Both the position numbers and the translations under genes were made by a program. Positions 17,378 through 25,376 of a stretch of 64,000 bases of DNA are shown here, piece by piece. A model generated the notes under the pieces. It was not told the DNA's origin. It searched no databases and saw only the letters and a list, made by a program, of their open reading frames with translations. The number at the start of each line of letters is the position of its first letter. The stretch's first letter is position 1. The stretch spans positions 62,001-126,000 of the forward strand of contig NZ_JAULBC010000011.1 of the NCBI RefSeq assembly GCF_041060425.1, given 5' to 3'. This DNA comes from Danxiaibacter flavus. GTDB taxonomy: Bacteria > Bacteroidota > Bacteroidia > Chitinophagales > Chitinophagaceae.

Positions 17378-18052
17378 TTATGGAAAGGGACTATTCATGC
17401 TGCCTTCTGAAAAATAAAACCCTCCAAGCTTCCAGTCCTCTAACCATAATTCTTCTTGAATATTTCCTGCTACTTTGTCTATGTCCGAGAAATCAACCTT
17501 TCGTACTTCGTAAAAAACTTTTAGTCCGGAAATGTGTCCAATAACACGATAAATATAATCGGTACTTTTACCCAAATGGTCTTTTAATCTTTTTTCCTCC
17601 GCTAGTAGAGCCAACAAGCTCCAGTTGGAATATTCGGTATATAGAAATATATTTTCAATATTTTTTGAGTTTCCCATGCTTAATGCTACTCTTCTGACTT
17701 CGTCTATTTTTGAAGTTTTGTTTAGTTTGGGCTTGGTAACACTGTCAATAGACAGGTCATATAATTTGACAAGAACTTGCGAAAATCTATAGCCTATTTC
17801 TAAATTTAATTTACCGATATCTTCATTTGTTTTTTGAATGTCTTCTTTTTTTGCTTTATAGTCATCATATAGCTTTATGCCTCCTGTCAGAAACACTGCA
17901 GACAATAGCCAAAGTCCAAAAGCGCTATTGAAAAATGCAGGTATAAACCATAGAAGATGTTTCTTAGGTATTTTTTGAGGAAGCAATTTTTGTACCTCAT
18001 TTCTATAAGTTTCTTCAAGTCTTATTTTTTCTTTTTCTTGATCTGTCAACAT
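17378..18052 (-). CDS. Hypothetical membrane-anchored cassette protein
   Basis: 224 residues. Charged N-terminal helix (1-32), then a hydrophobic region with one or two membrane helices ('LLWFIPAFFNSAFGLWLLSAVFLTGG', about 33-60), a coiled-coil-like stretch ('YDDYKAKKEDIQKTNEDIGKLNLEIG'), and a C-terminal domain ending 'WKLGGFYFSEGSMNSPFP'. Not recognised. Starts ATG 18052. Bounded by sites J and I, the one pair in this stretch whose cores do not match. Confidence 0.6.
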   Translation of the reverse strand: MLTDQEKEKIRLEETYRNEVQKLLPQKIPKKHLLWFIPAFFNSAFGLWLLSAVFLTGGIKLYDDYKAKKEDIQKTNEDIGKLNLEIGYRFSQVLVKLYDLSIDSVTKPKLNKTSKIDEVRRVALSMGNSKNIENIFLYTEYSNWSLLALLAEEKRLKDHLGKSTDYIYRVIGHISGLKVFYEVRKVDFSDIDKVAGNIQEELWLEDWKLGGFYFSEGSMNSPFP

Positions 18053-18080
18053 TGGGAAATGCTTAAAGAATTATACTGTT

Positions 18081-18277
18081 CATGTTAACGTCCAGGCTTG
18101 GCGAAGAGCTGATATTAGCATTCCGTCGCGCCCGACCTGCTGCTAGATTTATGAATAAAAGTTCAGTTTTTTGTTATCGTCAAATTTATAACGTCGGGCC
18201 GAGAACAAAACAGTAGCGAAACAAAGTTGATGCTACATTCCGTCAACCAGTTTTTGCCAAACCTTTTGCATGCAGGC
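18081..18277 (-). other. attC-like site J
   Basis: Outer core CATGTTAACG (18081-18090), gene-side core TTTTGCATGCAGGC (18264-18277) abutting the next stop. Inner arms GGCTTGGCGAA and TTTTTGCCAAACC. Loop contains CAAATTTA (18181-18188), which is TAAATTTG on the gene strand, a -7-like box. Confidence 0.8.
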
Positions 18278-18976
18278 TTATTCATTGTAAACATTTATCA
18301 AACTCCAATATTGTTTTATTTGTTTGCCTTTTGAAAATTCTTCGAGCCAATATTTCTTTGAAAAATTATTCATTTTTAAAGTGTCTGGCAAATATGTCAA
18401 TTTGAATTTAGGTGAAAGCCAAAATGAAATGAAATCGCCAATGTCGTTTCTGTAAAATGAACCAATAAATTTAAACCTGTTTTGAATTGCGGTCAAATTC
18501 GAAAGTGTTTGAAACGGATTTTGGTCTGGGAAAATTTGCTTGACTGAAATTGAAGTATCTTTAATCACTTCTTGTCCTCCATTATTGATTTCTATAATTC
18601 TTACAATAGTGTCTTTGATTTTTAAAAAGCGAAATTCATTATATCTTGATGTATCAAATTGATAACTACTTTTAAAATCTTTGATAAAATTGTAAGGCTG
18701 CCACAGAGTCAATTTGGTTGTGTCATCATCGCGTTTCTGATAGAATGAGTATAATGAACTGCCAGATGATACTCTTTGCCAGAACTCAACGGAGCCTCGA
18801 TTGCCAAAACAAAATTTTCGCAAAAGGGTTAGAGAACTGCTGTCAATGTTATTTGCAAGATAAACTGCCCTTTGTTCAATGTCTTTATCTGTCACACTTG
18901 ACGATGTGCATTTAACGAAAAATGTCAAACACGAAAGTGTCAGTATGAAAAATAGGATGGTACGCAAAGATTGCAT
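18278..18976 (-). CDS. Predicted lipoprotein (cassette gene)
   Basis: 232 residues. Signal peptide with lipobox-like 'FFVKC' (Cys23) after a hydrophobic stretch. The mature part is hydrophilic, with 'GNRGSVEFWQRVSSGSSLYSFYQ', 'FRFLKIKDTIVRIIEINNGGQE' and 'DFISFWLSPKF'. Unknown family. The ATG at 18976 lies inside the attC core of site K (GTTGCATGCAATC), so the cassette has essentially no 5' leader of its own. Confidence 0.65.
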   Translation of the reverse strand: MQSLRTILFFILTLSCLTFFVKCTSSSVTDKDIEQRAVYLANNIDSSSLTLLRKFCFGNRGSVEFWQRVSSGSSLYSFYQKRDDDTTKLTLWQPYNFIKDFKSSYQFDTSRYNEFRFLKIKDTIVRIIEINNGGQEVIKDTSISVKQIFPDQNPFQTLSNLTAIQNRFKFIGSFYRNDIGDFISFWLSPKFKLTYLPDTLKMNNFSKKYWLEEFSKGKQIKQYWSLINVYNE

Positions 18977-19174
18977 GCAACGTCCATGGCTTTACGCAGT
19001 TGTGGAATTGGTCTTCCGTCTGCCCACAACCGCTGATGATTGAAATTGTTTGCTGAAGTTAAAATTCAAAGTTGAGAGTTGCTTGTCCAGCCTGAACTGC
19101 TGATTGGATCTGCAAAACTGCCGATTGTACTTCCGTCACGCCACACTTGCTTAAGGACCCATGTTATGGGAAGG
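18971..19174 (-). other. attC-like site K
   Basis: Outer core TTGCATGCAACG (18971-18982), gene-side core GTTATGGGAAGG (19163-19174). Inner arms GGCTTTACGCAGTTGTGG and CCACACTTGCTTAAGGACC are imperfectly inverted. Confidence 0.75.
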
Positions 19175-19285
19175 TTTTTCACGATTTTTTAAAAGATTTT
19201 TGCAGACTAAAATGCCGTTTATCATTAGCAAGGTGAGCTTTAATAGTTTGTTCATCCCTGGTAAAAGCATTTCTGGACTTTTGTA

Positions 19286-19555
19286 TTAAACTTTGTTTAA
19301 GAAAGTTGCGACCGGAGCACCAATGACTCCGGCTCTCTTTATATCTTCCTGCCTTTTGGGGTCACTCATTAAAATATCATAAAGTTCGGCATTGGGGGCC
19401 TCATAAATCATGGTTATGTCATTTGGGTTTTTAACCGAGGTATAAAGACCAAGTAGCTTAGCGCCTGCTTTTTCAACCGCTGGCTGATCGGCATCAAATA
19501 TTTTTTTCCATTCCCCGAAGTCTTTGACTTCATGTTGGATAATTGCCGTAATCAT
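19286..19555 (-). CDS. Small dimeric alpha/beta-barrel-like protein
   Basis: 89 residues with the antibiotic-biosynthesis-monooxygenase/ferredoxin-like pattern: strand 'MITAIIQHEVKDFGEWKKIFDADQ', then 'AGAKLLGLYTSVKNPNDITMIYEAPNAELYDILMSDPKRQEDIKRAGV' and terminal strand 'PVATFLNKV'. Members are small cytoplasmic proteins, often of unknown substrate. The 110 bp between its stop and site K is unusually long for this array. Bounded upstream by the short site L2. Confidence 0.65.
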   Translation of the reverse strand: MITAIIQHEVKDFGEWKKIFDADQPAVEKAGAKLLGLYTSVKNPNDITMIYEAPNAELYDILMSDPKRQEDIKRAGVIGAPVATFLNKV

Positions 19556-19726
19556 TTCTCTATTTTTTTAATTTTCGCCCTACTCATATGGCTTTTCGGG
19601 TTACGCCCCGTTTTTTAAGTGGTAGCCGGTCTCCACCTTTGTATACAATATACAAATCTTTTCTGGATGATCAAAGTTGTCCCATAGTTGTTCATCTCCC
19701 TATATAATGCGTCACTTCATTAACTT

Positions 19727-19798
19727 GCCCACAATGATGGCATTGACGCAGTCTATTGCAACGCTTTTTATTACGTCAATGCCGCCTGTTAGCTGCTG
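19727..19798 (-). other. attC-like site L2 (short form)
   Basis: About 72 bp. Inner arms GGCATTGACG (19739-19748) and CGTCAATGCC (19774-19783) are perfect inverted repeats. Outer core GCCCACAATG, gene-side core GTTAGCTGCTG (19788-19798). Much shorter loop than its neighbours. Confidence 0.65.
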
Positions 19799-19840
19799 TG
19801 CATTGATGCTACATTTTCCAACAATTAGAGGATGGATAGA

Positions 19841-19975
19841 AGCTAATGTTAAGGGTTTTGCGTTCGGGCGGGTTTCTGAACACAAAACTGTCAATAAGCA
19901 CTGAACTTGAATAGAAGCACTTTCCCTTCATGTTTGTACGTCACCCGCGTGACGCAAACCCGTGTTATGGGCTGC
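19841..19975 (-). other. attC-like site L
   Basis: Outer core AGCTAATGTT (19841-19850), gene-side core GTTATGGGCTGCC (19963-19975). Inner arms GGGTTTTGCGTTCGGGCGGG and CACCCGCGTGACGCAAACCC form a long inverted pair. Only about 42 bp separate it from L2, with no gene. Confidence 0.85.
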
Positions 19976-19983
19976 CTTTTTCG

Positions 19984-20583
19984 TCATGCGTTGTTTGCTT
20001 TATAAATTGTGTCGTAGTAGTCATGAGCTGAGGCAAAAACGGGAATTGTAGCCCAGGGTAGACCTTTCCTTTCAGCTACCTGTGTCGATGCTCTAACCAA
20101 CTCCTGAAAACGCAATACAATTAAAAGTTCAGCCACATCACTTGCGGCTTTCATTTCTTTATCTTTATATTTTTCATTGTCCATATAATTCTGATAAGTT
20201 ACTTGTAAGTCCTCAAAACCAGTCAATGGAAAACTCTTATCCGTTGAGTTTTCCTCCTCCCAATCGGCAAGCCAATCGGTATCGTCAACTCCACCAACTT
20301 TGTCATAAGCAAACAGGTCAAGAAACCACAAGTCGCAGTTAATTGTGAAACCATTCATCTCACCGTAAATTGCTCTGACGTCAAAATTACTCTTCACTTT
20401 TTTATGAAAGTCGGTGAAGAAATCAACTAACTTGTCCGTTTGATGAAGTAGATTTTTGCCTAATAATTTATTGAAGTCTGTCGGTGTCTGCGCCTTTAGC
20501 TTTGTTTCAGCAAGGAGAATTGCCTCGTCAAGTTTGTCGTCTTTTAAAAGTGTCCTGATGTTGTCTGATAATTCAAAGTTCAT
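19984..20583 (-). CDS. Hypothetical cassette protein
   Basis: 199 residues from the ATG at 20583 (MNFELSDNIRTLLKDDKL); the longer frame to 20772 passes through a TTTG tract and attC site M and is not coding. Helical N-terminus ('LDEAILLAETKLKAQT'), central 'GEMNGFTINCDLWFLDLFAYDK', acidic 'DWLADWEEENS', and helical C-terminus ending 'YYDTIYKANNA'. Not recognised. A (TTTG)n-type tract (20588-20609) sits just before the start and could vary in length. Confidence 0.65.
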   Translation of the reverse strand: MNFELSDNIRTLLKDDKLDEAILLAETKLKAQTPTDFNKLLGKNLLHQTDKLVDFFTDFHKKVKSNFDVRAIYGEMNGFTINCDLWFLDLFAYDKVGGVDDTDWLADWEEENSTDKSFPLTGFEDLQVTYQNYMDNEKYKDKEMKAASDVAELLIVLRFQELVRASTQVAERKGLPWATIPVFASAHDYYDTIYKANNA

Positions 20584-20619
20584 TGTTGTTTGTTTGTTTG
20601 TTTGTTTGTCTTTTAAGGA

Positions 20620-20804
20620 AGCCCACAACATTCCGGGCTTTGTGCAGGCGTGGAAATAGAATTCCGTCTGCTTGCCCCGCTGTTGATTAAAAATATTTAG
20701 CGGAAGATAAGTACAAATGCCGATGCATATCCGTCTACCCGAAGCACATACAACTGTCGATGATAATTCCATCCTGCTTGCAACAAACCACCCATTTTGT
20801 GTCG
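20620..20804 (-). other. attC-like site M (right end of distal array segment)
   Basis: Outer core AGCCCACAACATT (20620-20632) matches the gene-side core of the same cassette at site L (TTATGGGCTGCC). Inner arms GGGCTTTGTGCAGG and CCTGCTTGCAACAAACC. The far core CATTTTGTGTCG has no partner: the non-cassette block begins beyond it. Confidence 0.7.
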
Positions 20805-20903
20805 TTTTTTATTTTGCCAGAACCATGTTGCCGTAACGCCTGGATTGGTGCAAGCACCTGCTTGCACCAATAAAAGAATTATACTCACAAAGACGAAGGT
20901 CAT
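20697..20903 (-). pseudogene. Truncated lipoprotein gene cut by the cassette array
   Basis: An ATG at 20903 overlaps the stop of the preceding lipoprotein gene (ATGA). It opens with a lipoprotein signal, 'MTFVFVSIILLLVQAGAC'. After ~25 codons the frame runs into attC site M and ends without a domain. Best read as the start of a second gene in a two-gene operon whose body has been replaced by the cassette array. A perfect 11-bp hairpin (ATTGGTGCAAG/CTTGCACCAAT) lies at 20852-20879. Confidence 0.45.
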
Positions 20904-21448
20904 TTTCTCAAAAAAGCCAGGGAATTTCCAGTGCCATTCATCTTCAGGTAAATGGCGGGAATTCCATTTGGTTCATTTCCTGTTTCGTAGGTGTACACAA
21001 TTGTTTTAGTGATCTCATTTTCGTTGAGATCCCTGTTCTCGACCGTCTTACCGTTTTTTGTTTGTTTATAATGAGCCGTTGCGGCATGGGTAGTAATTGT
21101 TTTATCAGCAGTATTGATCTCAACGGTTCCTTTGGACAGCGACTGGTGATATGTGCTTATTCCAGCAGAGGCAGTACGGGAAGTAAAATACTGCTCATAG
21201 GTACCATTAGCATTGAAATTAAAAGCGATCGCCATCTCAAAGCCGTTACCGATATATTCTGAAGGATTCTGCGACCAGTATTCTGTCATTGAAAAATATC
21301 CGTACATCCATTTGCCCTGCAATGCCGCAGGTACTTCAGTTTTTTGCCCGTCGCCATAAGAGTCCGGACCGATTGGTTGTTCTTTTTTACATGCACCACC
21401 TATTATGCTATTCAAGGTGAAAAGGGTTGCCAGAATAATTTTATTCAT
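20900..21448 (-). CDS. Predicted lipoprotein, lipocalin-like
   Basis: 182 residues with signal peptide and lipobox 'IIGGAC' (Cys20). The mature part has 'ALQGKWMYGYFSMTEYW', 'AIAFNFNANGTYEQYF', 'KGTVEINTADKTITTHAA', 'IYLKMNGTGNSLAFLRK', the strand/turn pattern of lipocalin-like Bacteroidota lipoproteins. Lies in the non-cassette block, just outside the distal array segment, and its stop overlaps the ATG of the truncated lipoprotein gene. Confidence 0.7.
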   Translation of the reverse strand: MNKIILATLFTLNSIIGGACKKEQPIGPDSYGDGQKTEVPAALQGKWMYGYFSMTEYWSQNPSEYIGNGFEMAIAFNFNANGTYEQYFTSRTASAGISTYHQSLSKGTVEINTADKTITTHAATAHYKQTKNGKTVENRDLNENEITKTIVYTYETGNEPNGIPAIYLKMNGTGNSLAFLRK

Positions 21449-21557
21449 GATCTTTAATTTTTAGATCATAAAATTATTTCCGGGTTAAAAAACTGCAAGG
21501 AGTGGATCTAATGAATTGCCAAATAACTGTAATGAATTGTCAGGCCCGATCGGTTCT

Positions 21558-22285
21558 TTCTGGCGCGAGTGTTCCGCAGGATCACTCGTGTCTACCAGTT
21601 TCAAACCGATTGTATCAACGCATAGTTAAAAATGTCAATTGTAAATTTCTTGTCTTATAATTTGAAACCCTCCCAAAAGGAGAGCGAACACATCTTTCTG
21701 GCGCGAGTGTTCCGCAGGATCACTCGTGTCTACCAGTTTCAAGCCGATTGCATCAGCGCATAGTTAAAAATGTCAATTGTAAATTTCTTGTCTTATAATT
21801 TGAAACCTCCCAAAAGGAGAGCGAACACATCTTTCTGGTGCGAGTGTTCCGCAGGATCACTCGTGTCTACCAGTTTCAAGCCGATTGCATCGGCGCATAG
21901 TTAAAAATATCAATTGTAAATTTCTTGTCTTATAATTTGAAACCCTCCCAAAAGGAGAGCGAACACATCTTTCTGGCGCGAGTGTTCCGCAGGATCACTC
22001 GTGTCTACNNNNNNNNNNNNNNNNNNNNNNNNNNNNNNNNNNNNNNNNNNNNNNNNNNNNNNNNNNNNNNNNNNNNNNNNNNNNNNNNNNNNNNNNNNNN
22101 NNNNNNNNTATAATTTGAAACCCTCCCAAAAGGAGAGCGAACACATCTTTCTGGCGCGAGTGTTCCGCAGGATCACTCGTGTCTACCAGTTTCAAGCCGA
22201 TTGCATCGGCGCATAGTTAAAAACATCAATTGTAAATTTCTTGTCTTATAATTTGAAACCCTCCCAAAAGGAGAACGAATACAAT
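21558..22285. repeat. 137/138-bp tandem repeat with a scaffold gap
   Basis: At least five copies, anchored at 'TTTGAAACC' positions 21661, 21799, 21936, 22114 and 22252. Each unit contains three small hairpins: CTCC-CAAAA-GGAG, CGAGTG...CACTCG, and GCCGA-TTGCA-TCGGC in later copies. Copies differ by a few bases. N run 22009-22108 (exactly 100) replaces an unknown amount of repeat, so the true copy number is not known. Confidence 0.9.
22009..22108. other. Assembly gap (100 N)
   Basis: Exactly 100 N inside the tandem repeat, the conventional placeholder for a gap of unknown length. Confidence 0.99.
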
Positions 22286-22414
22286 ATATCTTTGGCCAAA
22301 TTAGACTCTTATGTAGTTTATTTTCAAATCGCTTTTTAAGTACCGGTGCCAGGATGAACTATAGTATTAAATAAAAATCATCTTATGTGCCCCGATGCAA
22401 TTGGGGGATAATTA

Positions 22415-22460
22415 ACAGACACGAGTGATTCTGCGGGACACTCGCGCAAGGCAGTTGTAT
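22415..22460. repeat. Inverted partial copy of the tandem-repeat hairpin
   Basis: 'gacacgagtgattctgcggg' and 'cactcgcgc' are the reverse complement of the CGAGTG...CACTCG segment of the 138-bp unit, with two changes. It is separated from the array by ~130 bp. Confidence 0.6.
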
Positions 22461-22640
22461 CGGCATATAGTTCAATTTAATTTTGCAAATCTGCCTGTAA
22501 CAAAGCTCCGCCACCTCGGCCACAGATACAGGGCAAGGATTATTGAATAAAAAACGCAAAAAAAATACAATCACCCAATTAAAAAAGTTTGTAATTAATG
22601 GAGCCACAAAACTTGCCGGCTGTGGAAAACCAGTAAATGT

Positions 22641-22648
22641 TATATTTG
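22641..22648 (+). promoter_or_regulatory. -7-like box upstream of XRE gene
   Basis: TATATTTG matches the Bacteroidota -7 consensus TAnnTTTG and lies 24 bp before the chosen ATG. No well-spaced -33 TTTG is evident. Confidence 0.45.
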
Positions 22649-22671
22649 TTCACTCATATATTTTTATAGCT

Positions 22672-23094
22672 ATGGCACAACATACAACCCATCTCGGAGA
22701 AAAAATTAAAGGTGTTCGGGAAATGCTCGGCATAAAACAGGATGCGCTTGCCATTGAACTGGGCGATGACTGGAATCAGAAAAAAGTGTCTATGTTAGAA
22801 GCAAAGGCAGAAATAGATCCGGCTTTATTGGAGAAAGTTGCGGCTGCATTAAAGGTGCCGAAAGAAATGATCGAGAACTATGATAGACAGAATGCAATTA
22901 ATTTTTTTTCAAGTACATATACATTCAACGACAATTCCTCGCCGCAAGTAAATGAAATTGGCACTCAGTTTAACATTAATCCACTTGAAAAAATGTTAGA
23001 AATTTATAAAGAAAAGGAAGTGTTATTTGAGAGAATGTTGAAAGACAAAGATGAAATGATTGCGAAGCTGGAAAGCCTGATGAAGAAATCGTAA
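22672..23094 (+). CDS. XRE-family helix-turn-helix regulator
   Basis: 140 residues from the ATG at 22672 (MAQHTTHLGEKIKGVREM). The open frame back to 22543 has no regulator sequence, and the -7-like box lies between them. The HTH_3 domain covers about residues 8-65 ('LGIKQDALAIELGDDWNQKKVSMLEAKAEIDPALLEKVAAALKV'). The C-terminal ~45 residues form a coiled coil ('LEKMLEIYKEKEVLFERMLKDKDEMIAKLESL') likely to mediate oligomerisation. Targets unknown; the 138-bp repeats lie just upstream. Confidence 0.85.
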   Translation: MAQHTTHLGEKIKGVREMLGIKQDALAIELGDDWNQKKVSMLEAKAEIDPALLEKVAAALKVPKEMIENYDRQNAINFFSSTYTFNDNSSPQVNEIGTQFNINPLEKMLEIYKEKEVLFERMLKDKDEMIAKLESLMKKS

Positions 23095-23128
23095 AATGGT
23101 TTAGGCTTACGGTAAACCGTAGCTGACG

Positions 23129-23160
23129 AAATCCCGGACCAAATGCCCGGGATTTTGTTT
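23129..23160 (+). terminator. Rho-independent terminator after XRE gene
   Basis: Stem AAATCCCGG (23129-23137) with CCGGGATTT (23147-23155), followed by TGTTTTT. Confidence 0.75.
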
Positions 23161-23346
23161 TTAGATAAGAATATTCTTGAACTGTCGAAACCAATTCCTG
23201 ACTTTAGTTTGAAACTTCTTGCTTTTAGCTTAAGCATTCATGCGTTTAGCTAAAACGTCCAGGGATTGAGATAGAAATTTCAGACTTTTAGCTTCAATAT
23301 CCAGGCTTTAACATGAAATTCCGGGCTTTTAGTTACGTGTTTCGAG
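23159..23346. repeat. Degenerate 21-bp tandem repeat, nine units
   Basis: Reading in 21-bp steps from 23159 gives units of the form (c)TTTTAGcttnaAnnnnCcngG: for example CTTTTAGCTTAAGCATTCATG (23222), CTTTTAGCTTCAATATCCAGG (23285) and CTTTTAGTTACGTGTTTCGAG (23326). One unit is 20 bp. No convincing protein frame crosses it. Confidence 0.7.
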
Positions 23347-23430
23347 CGTTGAAGAAGGATGATGAAGGTTGGAGTTAGGATAAACTCTTTACCTTTAAAT
23401 TCCGTAAAGGTCTTTCCATCATTACTTTAC

Positions 23431-23991
23431 TCAGCAACCGCCTTTGCTGGGAGCACGCTTATAAATTATTTTACCATCTTGCTCTACATAGTCGCCTCGT
23501 ACTATTGGATATGAATACTTGGGCGCGTGCGATACAACATGGCTTCTTATAATTATTTTGTCGTTAACTTTCAGGCTATGCAATTGCCGGAATTCATTGT
23601 TAAAGTTAAAAAAACGCTTGTTTTCCGTCCCGAAACTAAGAATATAATCCTCACCATTAATCCTGGCCATCACTCCAAAACCTAATCGTGAGCCTGGCGG
23701 AAGAGAAAGAGAGGTTACAACAGCCTCCATGTTGGTAAAAGCACTTACCTGGTTACTTATTTTAGCGGCACTGGCAAGCACATTTTTACCTTCGGGAGAC
23801 GCTTCCCATTTTTTGTACGCTATACCACCAGGGGTAGCCTCCCATTGTTTCATTGCGGCTTCCCTTTCAGCAGCAGAGAGCGGCTTTGGAGGTGATTTTT
23901 TAGCAATTTCATTTTTGGTTTCGCGATTAGCAAATACTAGTCCGCTTACCACAACCAGCGATAAGATCAGCGCATAAATAAGTTTTTTCAT
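23431..23991 (-). CDS. Hypothetical exported protein
   Basis: 186 residues from the ATG at 23991 (MKKLIYALILSLVVVSGLVFA), a clear signal peptide. A Lys/Pro-rich linker follows, then 'MKQWEATPGGIAYKKWEASPEGKNV', a direct repeat of the 'W.A(T/S)P.G' motif. The C-terminal domain contains 'GFGVMARINGEDYILSFGTENKRFF' and ends 'RAPSKGGC'. Not recognised. It is divergent from the winged-helix regulator gene across 182 bp. Non-cassette block. Confidence 0.7.
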   Translation of the reverse strand: MKKLIYALILSLVVVSGLVFANRETKNEIAKKSPPKPLSAAEREAAMKQWEATPGGIAYKKWEASPEGKNVLASAAKISNQVSAFTNMEAVVTSLSLPPGSRLGFGVMARINGEDYILSFGTENKRFFNFNNEFRQLHSLKVNDKIIIRSHVVSHAPKYSYPIVRGDYVEQDGKIIYKRAPSKGGC

Positions 23992-24173
23992 ATTTTTTGT
24001 AGTTTTAATTAACATAGATCTATCTCCTGATAAATCGGATCCGTTTAAGGCATTTCTTTTATTTTTCGGATCCTTTTAAAGTTGATGCAACAAAAATACT
24101 TGGATAGTGTTGAGACGGAGGCACCTGGATTGTAAATAAATAGTGTAAACTTTGTAAATAATATCTTGACATT

Positions 24174-25064
24174 ATGCTTCCTGGAAGAAATCTCTTGCCA
24201 GTCAAACGAAAACACCTGGGCGGATTATTATTACTCACGTTTATCTCGATAATCTGCGTGGCTTTCAGCATGACCGGCAATGATGACTTTGACTTTGCCA
24301 GAAGGGAAATTTTGCTTCGCCGGATCGGACATGAAATACTCCTTCAGTCGGGCGACAGTGTATCACGGGTACTACCGGTAAAAAAGATCGCCAAAAATGA
24401 ATACCAGATCAGTTTTGAGCATGCATTTACTTTTCAGCCCGAATCCCTGGTGAATACTACGCAGCGTTTGTTAGCCAAAGACCCGCTCGCAGGTGATTAT
24501 GTTGTTAACGTGGTTAACGCTGCCAATGCCAGTGTAGCCTATGGATATGCTATATCAAAAAATAAGAAAGATGATATTGTTGCCTGTATAGGAAGAAAGC
24601 AACCCATAGCGAGTTACTTGATTAACATTAAATTCAAACCAACAGGAATAATTACAGCAAAGAATGGATATCTCCTGGGCAGCCTGACAGTTTTAGCATT
24701 TGTTGGATTTATTTTTTTAAGATCTGTTAAGCCGCGGAAGGCCTTGCCTGACAGTCAGCCTACTGGTCTATTCGCTTTAGGGTCAATATCATTCGACGCG
24801 GAGATTGGTAAGCTCATGATAAATGGAAAGACCATAGATCTGACCAAAACTGAAACCCGGGTACTACGCATTTTCGCGTTGTCTCCTAACGAAGTTATAG
24901 AGCGAAGCCGGCTACAAAAAGAGATATGGGAAGATGAAGGTGTTATAGTAGGCCGCAGTCTGGATATGTTCATTTCAAAACTTAGAAAAAAACTGGAAAT
25001 TGATCCGAACATCAGGATTGTTGTTATACGGGGCAAAGGATATAAGCTTGAAGTCAGCGCTTAA
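24174..25064 (+). CDS. Membrane-bound winged-helix (OmpR/PhoB-type) regulator
   Basis: 296 residues. Membrane segment at about 15-33, an extracytoplasmic region (about 35-160, 'EILLRRIGHEILLQSGDSVSRVLPV'), a second membrane helix ('GYLLGSLTVLAFVGFIFL', about 163-181) and a C-terminal Trans_reg_C domain (200-296): 'ISFDAEIGKLMINGKTIDLTKTETRVLRIFALSPNEVIERSRLQKEIW', 'RSLDMFISKLRKKLEIDP' and 'IVVIRGKGYKLEV'. This is ToxR/CadC-like one-component signalling, but with the DNA-binding domain at the C-terminus after the second helix. Divergent from the exported protein gene at 23431, a natural candidate target or partner. Confidence 0.85.
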   Translation: MLPGRNLLPVKRKHLGGLLLLTFISIICVAFSMTGNDDFDFARREILLRRIGHEILLQSGDSVSRVLPVKKIAKNEYQISFEHAFTFQPESLVNTTQRLLAKDPLAGDYVVNVVNAANASVAYGYAISKNKKDDIVACIGRKQPIASYLINIKFKPTGIITAKNGYLLGSLTVLAFVGFIFLRSVKPRKALPDSQPTGLFALGSISFDAEIGKLMINGKTIDLTKTETRVLRIFALSPNEVIERSRLQKEIWEDEGVIVGRSLDMFISKLRKKLEIDPNIRIVVIRGKGYKLEVSA

Positions 25065-25161
25065 GAAAATCTTCCCGATTCGAACTGATGTTATTAGCGT
25101 TCAATTTGGCATTTGTAAAACGCTATAGTGAGCTGGTAAGAGACGGATCGTCTTTTAGAGT

Positions 25162-25367
25162 GGGGTACAACGGTGAGGGTTTGGCGAAGAACTGGTATTT
25201 GAAATTCATCCAGCCTAAACTGCTGCTAAGTTTGTAATCAAAAGTTCATTGTTCTTGATATCGCCAAATTTATAATGTCAGCTAATAACTACTGCACAAT
25301 AATCAACAAAAGTTGAGATTGCACTTCGTCAGCCAGTTTTTTGCCAAACCGGTTTGTTGGCTGCACG
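25162..25367 (-). other. attC-like site O (left end of proximal array segment)
   Basis: Outer core GGGGTACAACGG (25162-25173), gene-side core GTTGGCTGCACG (25356-25367). Inner arms GGGTTTGGCGAAGAACTGG (25177-25195) and CCAGTTTTTTGCCAAACC (25333-25350) are long inverted complements. Loop holds CAAATTTA (25265-25272), a TAAATTTG box on the gene strand. Confidence 0.88.
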
Positions 25368-25376
25368 TCCCTGTTA

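Noticed and set aside
19677..19904. Open frames on both strands between 19677 and 19904
   Set aside because: The span is occupied by attC-like sites L2 and L; no protein-like composition.
20584..20772. N-terminal extension of the 19984-20583 gene
   Set aside because: It would translate a TTTG tract and attC site M; the ATG at 20583 gives a cassette-sized gene.
21558..22285. CRISPR array
   Set aside because: Units are ~138 bp and directly contiguous with no unique spacers, and no cas genes are present.
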